Assembly (NCBI GenBank): GCA_025463045.1 | Contig: JAOAPT010000009.1 | Location: 1-32,042 of the forward strand | Direction of reading: 5' to 3' | Origin: Candidatus Solibacter sp. | Lineage (GTDB): Bacteria; Acidobacteriota; Terriglobia; Bryobacterales; Bryobacteraceae | Length of the DNA: 32,042 bases | Shown here: piece by piece, positions 24,293 through 31,846 of the stretch | Layout: every line of letters begins with the position of its first letter | Numbering within the stretch: position 1 is the stretch's first letter | Translations under genes and position numbers: made by a program | Notes under the pieces: generated by a model | Seen by the model: the letters and a program-made list of their open reading frames with translations, nothing else | Told to the model about the DNA's origin: nothing | Databases searched by the model: none

Positions 24293-25170
24293 ATCGAGTA
24301 CAGCCACTCCTCCTGCTCCCGCAACAGATTCCACGCACCTTCCAGGGTAATCCTCTCAAAGGCCGCCTGATCGCGCGGCCGCAACTGCCCCAGCTTCCAA
24401 AAATCCGCCGAGATCACATTGGCAGGCTTCGGATATCCGCCCGTGGTCTGATGCTCCACGAACAATACGATTGGCTGTCCGTCCGGCGGCGCCTGCACCG
24501 CGCCGAGCGGCACCCCTTCCGTAATCATGTGGCCGCCCGGCGCCGCCAGCGGCGAGCCCTTGAGCCGGATTCCCATTCGATTCGTCTCCTCGCTCACTAC
24601 GTAGGTGCCACGGTACAGCTCCTCTCCGAACCATCGCGCCTGCGGCCCGGCGGTCGCGCGAAGGTACGCCGTCCCGCTTTGCACCGGAGCGCCACGCGCC
24701 GGCCCGCGCGGCTTCCGCACCACCGCGCCTCCACTTGCGAGGCGATCGCCCTTCCTGAGCGGCCGCCCGCCGACGCCCGTCATCACGTGCACCGACGCAC
24801 TCCCCATCGTGAGCGGGACGTCGAGCCCGCCGCGCACCGCGAGATAACAGCGCGCCCCATTGCGTGCCGCGCCGCATCGCACCACATCGCCCGAGCGCAC
24901 CGTCGTCGCTTCCCAGAGCGGCACGTTCGCGCCGAAATCTGCGCCCGCCAGCGCGATCACTCCATCGCCTTCGACCGCGAACTCGCCGCCCGCAAGCGTC
25001 ATCTCGAGCGCCGGAGCATTCTCCGCATTCCCTGCCAGCAGATTCGCCGCGCGCAGTGCAACCGGATCGGCCGCACCCGATGCCGAGATCCCATACTGCG
25101 CGAAGCCAAAGCGTCCCAGATCCTGCACGGTCGTCAGCAGGCCCGGCGAGATGACGTGAAGCCAGGTCAG
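24289..25170 (-). CDS. pxpC: 5-oxoprolinase subunit C (biotin-dependent carboxyltransferase-like)
   Basis: PxpC is the KipA/AHS2-type subunit of 5-oxoprolinase. Recognised segments are [20 protein letters not shown] at the N-terminus, [60 protein letters not shown] and [11 protein letters not shown]. No ATG, GTG or TTG suits the start. The best fit is a CTG at 25168-25170, overlapping the pxpB TGA as CTGA, with GGAGG exactly seven bases upstream; it gives 293 residues and the usual N-terminal length. A longer frame upstream overlaps pxpB heavily and is unlikely. The end overlaps pxpA. Confidence 0.93.
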   Translation of the reverse strand: MTWLHVISPGLLTTVQDLGRFGFAQYGISASGAADPVALRAANLLAGNAENAPALEMTLAGGEFAVEGDGVIALAGADFGANVPLWEATTVRSGDVVRCGAARNGARCYLAVRGGLDVPLTMGSASVHVMTGVGGRPLRKGDRLASGGAVVRKPRGPARGAPVQSGTAYLRATAGPQARWFGEELYRGTYVVSEETNRMGIRLKGSPLAAPGGHMITEGVPLGAVQAPPDGQPIVLFVEHQTTGGYPKPANVISADFWKLGQLRPRDQAAFERITLEGAWNLLREQEEWLYSI

Positions 25171-25817
25171 ATGCGAGCCTCCACGAACCGCACCCGGTCG
25201 CCCATCCGCAACAACGGCGGCGGCGATCCCTCCAGATCGAACAGCGTCATCGTGGTCCGCCCGATCAGCCGCCATCCGCCCGGAGAGGACAGCGGATAGA
25301 TCCCCGCCTGCGCACCGCCGATCGCCACACTCCCGACCGGCACGTGTTTTCGCGGTGCGGACAGTCGAGGCGTCGCCAGTTCGGGCGGCAGTCCGCCGAG
25401 ATACGGAAAGCAGGTCGAGAATCCGACGAAGTAAACCAGGTATTCGGCGGCCGCATGCAGTTCCACGACGCGCGCTTCGCTTAACCCCGTATGTCGTGCC
25501 ACGTCTCCAAGGTCCGGCCCGAACTCGCCGCCATACCGCACCGGGATCTCGACATGACGCGGCTCAGGCGGCGCCTCATGCTTGTGCGTCGCCTCCCGCT
25601 CGCGAATCATCGCCGCGACTTCGGCGTGCGAGCGCAGCCGCGGATCGAAATCCACCAGCACGGAAGTGTACGCCGGATGCAGATTGAGAATCCCGCGCAC
25701 ACCTTCGAGACATCGCGTCAGGCGCGCCACCGCCAAGTGCGTTTCGAACGTTATCTCATCGCCGAACGAAATCAAGAGCGAGCGATCGCTCGCGGGACGG
25801 ATCTCCATTAGTTCCAT
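25167..25817 (-). CDS. pxpB: 5-oxoprolinase subunit B (KipI family)
   Basis: PxpB is the KipI/AHS1-type subunit acting with PxpC and PxpA. The 216-residue protein shows the family pattern: [99 protein letters not shown], then [12 protein letters not shown]. The ATG at 25815-25817 has GAGAG touching it; an in-frame ATG three codons later (25806-25808) has better spacing and may be the real start. It is the first gene of the pxpBCA operon, directly after a repeat-rich spacer. No clear promoter was found. Confidence 0.94.
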   Translation of the reverse strand: MELMEIRPASDRSLLISFGDEITFETHLAVARLTRCLEGVRGILNLHPAYTSVLVDFDPRLRSHAEVAAMIREREATHKHEAPPEPRHVEIPVRYGGEFGPDLGDVARHTGLSEARVVELHAAAEYLVYFVGFSTCFPYLGGLPPELATPRLSAPRKHVPVGSVAIGGAQAGIYPLSSPGGWRLIGRTTMTLFDLEGSPPPLLRMGDRVRFVEARI

Positions 25818-25903
25818 CTCTCAGTGGGACAGGCCATCGTTACTTGTGGCCCGTCAACCCGGGCGTTCCGCCGCAAACTTCGCGGCGAAAGACCCCTCAC
25901 ACA

Positions 25904-25963
25904 GAGCCGCGACCGTGAGGGAGCGGTGGCCGCGTGACCACCGCTCCGTAACCGTCGCGGCTC
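25904..25963. repeat. Large REP-like palindrome
   Basis: The outer arms GAGCCGCGAC (25904-25913) and GTCGCGGCTC (25954-25963) are perfect. An inner stem GGAGCGGTGG (25920-25929) with CCACCGCTCC (25938-25947) closes an 8-base loop. Together they make a nested hairpin of 20 base pairs, typical of dispersed palindromic elements. No T-run follows, but it could end or protect transcripts downstream of yfhO. Confidence 0.7.
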
Positions 25964-25977
25964 CGATTGGGGTGCGT

Positions 25978-26142
25978 TTTTCAACGGAGTTCTCCATGGC
26001 CCCGTTCGGGGCCGCAACAAGGGATGAAAATGCACGATGCTTCTTGGCGCGTAATTTTCAACGGAGTTCGCCATGGCCCCGTTCGGGGCCGCAACAAGGG
26101 ATGAAAATGCATCATCGCTTTTAGGCGCGTCATTTTCAACAG
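25978..26142. repeat. Tandem 77-78-bp repeat with an inner palindrome
   Basis: Two copies begin TTTTCAACGGAGTTC (25978 and 26055), and a third truncated copy starts at 26133. Each full copy has ATGGCCCCGTTCGGGGCC followed by GCAACAAGGGATGAAAATGCA. Copies are nearly identical over the first 57 bases and diverge towards their ends, which finish GGCGCGTAA or GGCGCGTCA. The 16-base palindrome GGCCCCGTTCGGGGCC sits at 25998-26013 and 26075-26090. No protein is supported. Flanks 25818-25903 and 26143-26244 hold nothing I can recognise. Confidence 0.8.
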
Positions 26143-26244
26143 AGCGCCGAGCGCGTCCCGGAAGACAGCGCCCCTTCTCACAGTCGCGGCCGCCAATGAT
26201 CTTTCCATCCCGTCAATGTCGCCGCGCCTCCATTTCAAGCGATC

Positions 26245-28068
26245 TTACCACCGGCAGAGTATGAGAGCCGCGATGAGCCCGGCAATCGTCAGCCCCAAGC
26301 CCCAATACACCGACGCCGGCCGGTAGAAGAACTCGATCCTGTGCCGCCCCGCGTCGACCCGCACCGCGCGCACCGTATCGAGTTCCTGCACCGGACGCCG
26401 CGCACCATCCACTCGCGCGCGCCATCCGGGATAGAACGCATCGCCCACCCGCACCAGCCCGGGACTCGCCATCTCCACTTCGATTACGACACGCTCCGAA
26501 TTCCGCGAGATCACGCGAGAGTAGTCCGCCGTCACCGCCTCCGCGATCCGCGGATCGCTCCACACCTTCAGCCCGCTCCGCGATGCGAAGACCTCTACTT
26601 GATTCGGTGACGACGCCTTCCGCGCTACTCTATAGCGAATCCCGTAAATCCCCGGCGTCTCCTCGCGGCCGAGCATCCGGTGCACGCGCACCGGCATCGA
26701 ACTGACCGCCCCGCCGAACTGTTCGATCCCATAAAGGTCGCCGAAGTTATACGGCACCTCGTTGTCGTCGAAGTCCACCCGGAACCATCCGGGCCGCGCC
26801 TTCAGAAATTCCGCGATGTCCGACTGCGCCCGCACCATCTCCGTGTACGATCCCGGCCGATCGAACCGCGCCAGCCGCGGCGCGTTATACACCGCTTCAC
26901 CCAGGATCAGCACCAACGCAAGCGCACCAACCCACCATCGCCGGAAGTAGGCGATCCCGAGTGCCGCCAGCACGGCGATTCCCAGATTGAACAGCACGAT
27001 CGCGAATGCCGGCTCGCGCGCCTTCTCCACCATCGGCACGAAGCGGTAGATCAGCCAGTACGGCGGAAAATCTCCGCCGAGCGCAATCAAGAGGCCGCCC
27101 GTCGCGACCGCTGCCAACCAGCGCACTGCCGCGTCTTTCCGCCGCCACCACACCGCGGCGAGCGCGAACGCCAACGCCACGAACCCGACGTGCGGATTCA
27201 CATGCAGCGCGATCCCCGGCAGCACAATGCCAGGTGCAATGCTCCACTGCAACGAGTACTGCGCGTGCACGGCGTATGGCACAGGTTCGCCCCAGCGCAA
27301 GGGCTCCGGCGCGCCTGCCCAGCGCAGCGATTGCCTGGCGTACTCGATCGCCGGCAGCACCTGGACCGCCGAGACGGCCAGCCAGATCGCGAAGAAGATC
27401 GCCGCGTGCCGGAGAGCCCCGCGGCGCCACGCAAGCGCCACATGCGCGACCCAGAGCGCGCCCACCAGCACCGCCGTGAACGTCGGCACCACATGATGTC
27501 CGCTCAGGAACGCCATCCCCAGCGCCGCACCGCATAGCGCCGCGCTCGCCCGCACACGTTTGCCGCGCACCACCCGCGCGAAAAACAGGAACACGACGGG
27601 CGTCCAGATCGCCGTCATCAGAATCTGCGGCCAGTCGATGTGCCCCACGAAGCCCATCAGGCCGAACATCACGCCGCCCGCAACACTCGCAACCTGCCCC
27701 GCCCCGAGATCGCGGCAGAGCGCGTAGCACGCCACCGCCCCGAGCCAGTGAATCAGCACCCAATACCAGTGCAGTGTCGAAATCGGAATATGCCCGTCGC
27801 GCAGTGGCATCGCGAAGAGGATCCAGTTCAGCGGATTCGTGATTCCCGGCTGCACCTGCCCGATCAGCGTGTGCCCCGCCCATTCGTATGGGTCCCAAAG
27901 TGGAATCCTTCCCGCGTGGAATTCGCGCGCCTGAAGGTCCAGCCACGGACGGACGACGTTCGCCTGGTCGGGACCTTCGAGCCACGTCCACTCGTGCGAG
28001 ACCGTCAGTTTCCAGTAAAAGCCGGCCGTCAGCAGAAGCAGCGCGAACAGCGCCGACGGTGTGCGCAC
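26245..28068 (-). CDS. YfhO-like polytopic membrane protein (GT-C-like)
   Basis: The 607-residue protein has about ten or more membrane helices between residues 5 and 395, with an early extracytoplasmic loop holding GPDQANVVRPWLDLQAREFHAGRIPLWDPYEWAG (acidic, as in GT-C transferases). A soluble region follows (about 400-580) ending FYPGWRARVDG and RHRIEFFYRPAS, which is characteristic of the YfhO family (PF09586), and then a last helix. YfhO relatives are linked to glycosylation of cell-envelope polymers such as lipoteichoic acid in Firmicutes; the substrate here is unknown. The start is GTG (28066-28068), four bases after the MFS gene stop, so they are co-transcribed. Downstream lies the repeat-rich spacer. 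Confidence 0.8.
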   Translation of the reverse strand: MRTPSALFALLLLTAGFYWKLTVSHEWTWLEGPDQANVVRPWLDLQAREFHAGRIPLWDPYEWAGHTLIGQVQPGITNPLNWILFAMPLRDGHIPISTLHWYWVLIHWLGAVACYALCRDLGAGQVASVAGGVMFGLMGFVGHIDWPQILMTAIWTPVVFLFFARVVRGKRVRASAALCGAALGMAFLSGHHVVPTFTAVLVGALWVAHVALAWRRGALRHAAIFFAIWLAVSAVQVLPAIEYARQSLRWAGAPEPLRWGEPVPYAVHAQYSLQWSIAPGIVLPGIALHVNPHVGFVALAFALAAVWWRRKDAAVRWLAAVATGGLLIALGGDFPPYWLIYRFVPMVEKAREPAFAIVLFNLGIAVLAALGIAYFRRWWVGALALVLILGEAVYNAPRLARFDRPGSYTEMVRAQSDIAEFLKARPGWFRVDFDDNEVPYNFGDLYGIEQFGGAVSSMPVRVHRMLGREETPGIYGIRYRVARKASSPNQVEVFASRSGLKVWSDPRIAEAVTADYSRVISRNSERVVIEVEMASPGLVRVGDAFYPGWRARVDGARRPVQELDTVRAVRVDAGRHRIEFFYRPASVYWGLGLTIAGLIAALILCRW

Positions 28069-28072
28069 AACG

Positions 28073-29341
28073 TTAATCCAGCTTCGCCTGCTCGAGCCTG
28101 GGCGAAAGCAGATGAATCACCCCGAGCGCCACCAGATATGCGGAACCGGAGATCATGAACAGGATGAAATAGCTGCCCGTCCACGTCACCACCAGTCCGG
28201 CCAGTTTCAGCATGAGCGCATTGCCCGCCGCACCCGCCGCCGCCCCGATACCAACGACGCTGCCCACCGCGACGCGCGGGAACATGTCCGACGTCGTCGT
28301 GAACAGGTTCGCCGACCATCCCTGGTGCGCGGCCATCGCGAGACTGAAGATTCCGACCACGACCCACATGTTGCCCGCATAAGGCGCGTACAACACCGGG
28401 ACTACGCACAGCGCGCAAATCAGCATCGCGGTCTTGCGCGCCGCGTTGATCGTCCAGCCGCGATTGATCAGATTCCCCGACAACCACCCGCCCGCCACGC
28501 TGCCGATCGTCGATGCGTTGTACACGATCAGTGTCGGAACGCGAATCTCCATCAGCGTCAGGTGATACGTGTCCTGCAAGTATTTCGGCAGCCAGAACAG
28601 GAAGAACCACCAGATCGGATCGGTGAAGAACTTGCCCATCGCAAACGCCCAGGTTTCCTTCTTCGGAAACACGCGGCGCCACGGCACCGACTCCACCCGG
28701 TCCGGCGGATCGCTGCGAATCAGCGCCAACTCTTCGGGCGATACTTTCGGATGCATCTCGGGCTGCCGGTAGAGCCATAGCCACAGCGCCACCCAGATGA
28801 ACCCCACTGCGCCGGTCGCGATGAACGTCGATTGCCACCCGTATTTCTCCGCCATCCACGGCACCAGCAGGATCGTCACCACCGCGCCGATATTCGCACC
28901 GCTGTTGAAGATCCCCGTGGCCACTCCGCGCTGCCGCTTTGGGAACCATTCAGCCACCGTTTTGATGCACGCCGGAAAGTTCGCCGCCTCGCCGAACCCG
29001 AGGAACACGCGCGCGATTCCGAACGTCAGTGCCGAAGTAGCCGCCGCGTGCATCATCGCCGCCGCGCTCCACACCGTCACCGCGATCGCAAACGCGATCC
29101 GCGTACCGAACTTGTCCAACAGCCGCCCAGCACCCAGCAACCCGATCGCGTACGCCGTCGCAAACGCCGATGTGATATTGCCGTATTCATCGGCCGTCCA
29201 CCCGATGTGGACCTCGAGCGTCTTCGCCAACAGACTCAGCACCTGCCGGTCTACATAGTTGATCGTAGTCGCAAAAAAGAGGAGCGCGCATACAGTCCAA
29301 CGGAAGTGTGAACGCTCGGGCCGCGCGAGAGTCGGTGACAT
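28073..29341 (-). CDS. MFS transporter, anion:cation symporter (hexuronate-like) family
   Basis: The 422-residue protein has 12 predicted membrane helices and the marks of the ACS/PhT branch of the major facilitator superfamily: NYVDRQVLSLL in helix 1, the GRLLDKFGTR loop 2-3 motif, and GFGEAANFPACIKTVAEWFPKRQRGVATGIFNSGANIGAVV covering helices 4-5. This branch includes hexuronate (ExuT) and galactarate/glucarate transporters. A sugar-acid substrate is plausible, and the oligogalacturonate-lyase-like gene at the window end fits, but substrate is inference. The ATG (29339-29341) has no ribosome-binding site and lies ten bases after a perfect TATAAT. The YfhO-like gene follows immediately. Confidence 0.9.
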   Translation of the reverse strand: MSPTLARPERSHFRWTVCALLFFATTINYVDRQVLSLLAKTLEVHIGWTADEYGNITSAFATAYAIGLLGAGRLLDKFGTRIAFAIAVTVWSAAAMMHAAATSALTFGIARVFLGFGEAANFPACIKTVAEWFPKRQRGVATGIFNSGANIGAVVTILLVPWMAEKYGWQSTFIATGAVGFIWVALWLWLYRQPEMHPKVSPEELALIRSDPPDRVESVPWRRVFPKKETWAFAMGKFFTDPIWWFFLFWLPKYLQDTYHLTLMEIRVPTLIVYNASTIGSVAGGWLSGNLINRGWTINAARKTAMLICALCVVPVLYAPYAGNMWVVVGIFSLAMAAHQGWSANLFTTTSDMFPRVAVGSVVGIGAAAGAAGNALMLKLAGLVVTWTGSYFILFMISGSAYLVALGVIHLLSPRLEQAKLD

Positions 29342-29351
29342 GGAAGCAACG

Positions 29352-29357
29352 ATTATA
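29352..29357 (-). promoter_or_regulatory. Consensus TATAAT ten bases before the MFS start
   Basis: On the minus strand a perfect TATAAT is followed by ten bases and the ATG, so the transcript would start within about 0-4 bases of the start codon. No -35 hexamer was recognised. Confidence 0.5.
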
Positions 29358-29410
29358 GCCCTTCGCACAAACGCCCACCCGATCCGAAAACCTTTAGCTG
29401 AAAGATTTAA

Positions 29411-29461
29411 GCTTGAACACCACCATCCCCGTAGTGGGGGCTTCACGCGCGCGATTCAAGC
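29411..29461. terminator. Inverted repeat with inner hairpin after the small coiled-coil gene
   Basis: GCTTGAA (29411-29417) and TTCAAGC (29455-29461) enclose a CCCC/GGGG hairpin near 29427-29439. The right arm covers the stop codon of the small gene at 29456. There is no T-run, so this could be a weak terminator or a regulatory site for the MFS promoter 54 bases away. Confidence 0.3.
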
Positions 29462-29767
29462 CTCCTCCGAATCGCGTTCGTCCACCACCGAATCGTCGCT
29501 GTCCCCGATCGAATCCACCAAACAGGAAAGCGCCAGGATACCGATGCCGGTTCGCTCCGGCGGCGGCGCTACCGGAGGATCTTCGAGGGGCTTGGCCAGA
29601 ACGTGCTGCAGGTGCTTCACGTTTTCCACCGCCTGCATGAAGCTCGCCGCCGCGCGATTGTCAGCGCCATAGACATCCACCACCAAGTCGCGCAGAACGT
29701 GCAGACGCTCGCCAATCGTCCGCACCTCATGCCGCAGTTCCCGAAGTTCGACAGGCGTGAGCGGCAT
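29456..29767 (-). CDS. Small helical protein of unknown function, co-transcribed with the deacylase
   Basis: I do not recognise this 103-residue protein. Residues about 5-58 are strongly helical and rich in charged residues with heptad-like leucines (ELRELRHEVRTIGERLHVLRDL), suggesting a coiled coil. A Pro-rich linker (EDPPVAPPPERTG), a short hydrophobic stretch (IGILALSCLV) and a very acidic tail (GDSDDSVVDERDSEEA) follow. The ATG (29765-29767) comes five bases after the deacylase stop, so translation is probably coupled. A role as a partner or inhibitor of the deacylase is only a guess from position. Confidence 0.6.
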   Translation of the reverse strand: MPLTPVELRELRHEVRTIGERLHVLRDLVVDVYGADNRAAASFMQAVENVKHLQHVLAKPLEDPPVAPPPERTGIGILALSCLVDSIGDSDDSVVDERDSEEA

Positions 29768-29772
29768 GGCGA

Positions 29773-31413
29773 TCACCGCGTCAGCACCTTCCCCGGCAGC
29801 GCGTCGGTCATCTTCCCATCCGAGATCACCGGCACACCGTTGACCAGCACGAACTGCATGCCTTCCGACAACTGGTTCGGTTGATCGAATGTCGCCAGAT
29901 CGCGCACCGTCTCCGGGTCGAACACCACCACGTCCGCCCACATTCCCTGCTTCAGCACGCCGCGATCAGCGAACCGCATGCGCTGCGCCGGCAGTGACGT
30001 GAACTTGCGGATCGCATCCTCCAGCGTCAGCAACTTTTCTTCGCGCACGTATTTGCGCAGAATTCGAGGGAACGTGCCGTACGCGCGCGGGTGCGGATGC
30101 TCCTTGCCCAGCACACCCTCGAGTCCCGTTCCCTGCGAATCGTTGCAGATCGATACCCAGGGCTGCCGGATCGCCAGCGCCACGTCCGGTTCGCTCATGA
30201 TGAACATCCCCACCATCGTGAAGGCCTCGTCTTCGATCAGCAGATCGAACACCGTGTCGATTGGATCTTTATTCCAGATCTTCGCAATCTCCTCGATGGT
30301 CTTCCCCTGCAGCGGCATCAGTTTGGGATTCTGCACCGCGCTCACGATGAACGATTCCGGCCCTTTCACCTGCTGCCATTCGTTGTTCCATTCGCTCGAC
30401 GGCGTTTCCATTTCCTTGCGAATCCGCGCGCGCATCGCGGGATCCTTCAGACGCTCGATCAGTTTCTTATCTCCGCCATCGTGCGCCCACGGCGGAATCA
30501 CCGCAGAAAACGTATTGAACGCCGCCGGATATCCGTACGTATCGGCCGCCACATCGAGCCCCGATTTGCGGGCCGCATCGATCCGCGCCACGATCTGCGG
30601 CATCCGCCCCCAATTCGATTTCCCCGCTGCTTTCAAGTGCCAGATCTCCACCGGGATCCTCGCCTCGCGCCCGATGCGGAACGCCTCGTCCAACGCCGGC
30701 AGAATCGCGTCGCCCTCATCGCGAATGTGCGACGCGTAAGTCCCGCCGAGCTTCGCCGCCTCCGCCGCCAGCGCGATCAACTCCTCCGTCTTCGCATACG
30801 GCGCCGGCGCGTATTGAAGCGATGTCGAGAGCCCCACCGCACCCTCGCGCATCGCATCGCGCACCAACACCTTCATGCGCTCCAATTCCTCCGCCGATGG
30901 CGCGCGATTGTCGTCCCCGAGCACCATTCGGCGCACCTGCGTCGCACCGACGTAGCTCGCGAGATTGATCCCCATTCCCTGCTTTCGCAGGCGCGCGAAG
31001 TAGTCTCGAAAGGTGCGCCACACCGGCTGGACGCCGTAGTGTTCGTAACTCACGTGGTCGGCCTTCACGATTGCATCATTCAACGGCGCGATCGAACTGC
31101 CCTCGCCCGTGATCTCCGTCGTGATCCCCTGAAAGATCTTCGACGGAAGGTGCGGGTTCACCAGGATCGTCAGCTCCGATTGTCCGAGCATGTCGATGAA
31201 CCCCGGCGCAACGACCATCCCACGCGCATCGATCGTCCGTTTCGCAGCCGCGTCGCCCAGCCGCCCGATCGTCGCGACTTTCCCGTCCCGAATTCCGATA
31301 TCCGCCGCATACCACGGCGAACCCGTCCCGTCGATCACATGCCCATTGCGAATGACAACGTCATAGGGCGCAACAGCGGCAGCGAACAAGAGTACAGGCA
31401 CCAGTATCGGCAT
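29773..31413 (-). CDS. N-acyl-D-amino-acid-deacylase-like amidohydrolase with altered metal site
   Basis: The 546-residue protein has a signal-like N-terminus (MPILVPVLLFAAAVA) and the amidohydrolase fold of the D-aminoacylase family, with the frame N-terminal strand set (VVIRNGHVIDGTGSPWYAADIGI), YASHIRDEGD (His229), EIWHLKAAG (His259), and a NDSQG loop (Asp425). The usual HxH motif after PGFID reads MLGQSE (75-80), and the usual GNCG cysteine motif reads TGEGSS (102-107), so three expected metal ligands are missing. Such proteins occur in Acidobacteriota as a subgroup, as I recall; their substrate is uncertain. The ATG (31411-31413) is seven bases after a TATACT box and lacks a ribosome-binding site. 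Confidence 0.87.
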   Translation of the reverse strand: MPILVPVLLFAAAVAPYDVVIRNGHVIDGTGSPWYAADIGIRDGKVATIGRLGDAAAKRTIDARGMVVAPGFIDMLGQSELTILVNPHLPSKIFQGITTEITGEGSSIAPLNDAIVKADHVSYEHYGVQPVWRTFRDYFARLRKQGMGINLASYVGATQVRRMVLGDDNRAPSAEELERMKVLVRDAMREGAVGLSTSLQYAPAPYAKTEELIALAAEAAKLGGTYASHIRDEGDAILPALDEAFRIGREARIPVEIWHLKAAGKSNWGRMPQIVARIDAARKSGLDVAADTYGYPAAFNTFSAVIPPWAHDGGDKKLIERLKDPAMRARIRKEMETPSSEWNNEWQQVKGPESFIVSAVQNPKLMPLQGKTIEEIAKIWNKDPIDTVFDLLIEDEAFTMVGMFIMSEPDVALAIRQPWVSICNDSQGTGLEGVLGKEHPHPRAYGTFPRILRKYVREEKLLTLEDAIRKFTSLPAQRMRFADRGVLKQGMWADVVVFDPETVRDLATFDQPNQLSEGMQFVLVNGVPVISDGKMTDALPGKVLTR

Positions 31414-31420
31414 ACGTGCC

Positions 31421-31426
31421 AGTATA
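31421..31426 (-). promoter_or_regulatory. TATACT seven bases before the deacylase start
   Basis: On the minus strand TATACT is followed by GGCACGT and the ATG, the same layout as before rsmI. A leaderless transcript is likely. No good -35 was seen. Confidence 0.45.
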
Positions 31427-31450
31427 CGCCTCGCGAGAATGTCATCCCGT

Positions 31451-31632
31451 TTAGAGCAGTTTTCTGAATTGTTCCACCGTTAGGCCGGCGTCACGCGCGA
31501 TGCCGCCCATCGTGAAGGCGTCGATTGGATTGTGGCGGGGGATTGTGAGAATGCGCATCCCATCCGTCATTACGATGTGGAGACTCTGCCGAGCAACCCA
31601 AAAGCCTGCCTTTCGAGTGCGCGAACTGCGTG
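31451..31632 (-). pseudogene. hicA: Decayed hicA toxin gene
   Basis: HicA is the small RNase toxin of HicBA systems. Its C-terminal part is clear in a frame ending TAA at 31451: SLHIVMTDGMRILTIPRHNP, then FTMGGIARDAGLTVEQF. Just upstream the same frame reads KAGFWVARQ. The preceding HicA start region (AVRALE) is instead in the hicB frame from about 31632. So the normal hicA start and the hicB stop appear deleted and a frameshift lies near 31610. The conserved Gly-Ser before the catalytic His is also lost (QSLH in place of a GSH motif). Only a 39-residue piece could be translated, from the ATG at 31568-31570 overlapping the hicB stop. It is most likely not a working toxin. Confidence 0.7.
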
Positions 31633-31827
31633 AAGCGCAACCGTGACTTCACGGATGTCGGCATCCTGAGACAGAACGGCGGCGACGGCTAAGTATTCGC
31701 GAATTGCGTCCTGGATATTCTCGAGTGCCTCTTCTTCGGTCGACCCTTGCGACCAGCAGCCGGGCAATCCGGGGCACGATACGCTGAAACCTTCGTCGGT
31801 ACGTCGAAGCGCAACCTTGTAGCTCAT
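31570..31827 (-). CDS. hicB: HicB-family antitoxin-like protein with a C-terminal extension from hicA
   Basis: The 85-residue protein starts MSYKVALRRTDEGFSVSCPGLPGCWSQGSTEEEALENIQDAI, the partial RNase-H-like fold of HicB antitoxins. It continues with the usual REYLAV helix and ends its normal domain near REVTVAL (about residue 65). The last 20 residues (HAVRALERQAF onward) match the first part of a HicA toxin read in the same frame, then lose it. HicB normally neutralises HicA and represses the operon. With hicA broken here, any remaining role would be orphan regulation. The start lies 19 bases after the upstream lyase-like gene, with GGAAG nearby. Confidence 0.82.
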   Translation of the reverse strand: MSYKVALRRTDEGFSVSCPGLPGCWSQGSTEEEALENIQDAIREYLAVAAVLSQDADIREVTVALHAVRALERQAFGLLGRVSTS

Positions 31828-31846
31828 TGACTTCCGACCTTTATTA

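Noticed and set aside
25978-26142. CRISPR array
   Set aside because: Only two full repeats plus a fragment, directly adjacent with no spacers and no cas genes; it is a tandem repeat.
25981-26264. Small proteins across the tandem repeat (both strands)
   Set aside because: Open frames here arise from the repeat itself, lack ribosome-binding sites and encode repeated Arg/Pro-rich peptides without family resemblance.
30091-31467. Long plus-strand frame opposite the deacylase
   Set aside because: Arg/His-rich antisense shadow with no domain; the minus-strand amidohydrolase is clear.
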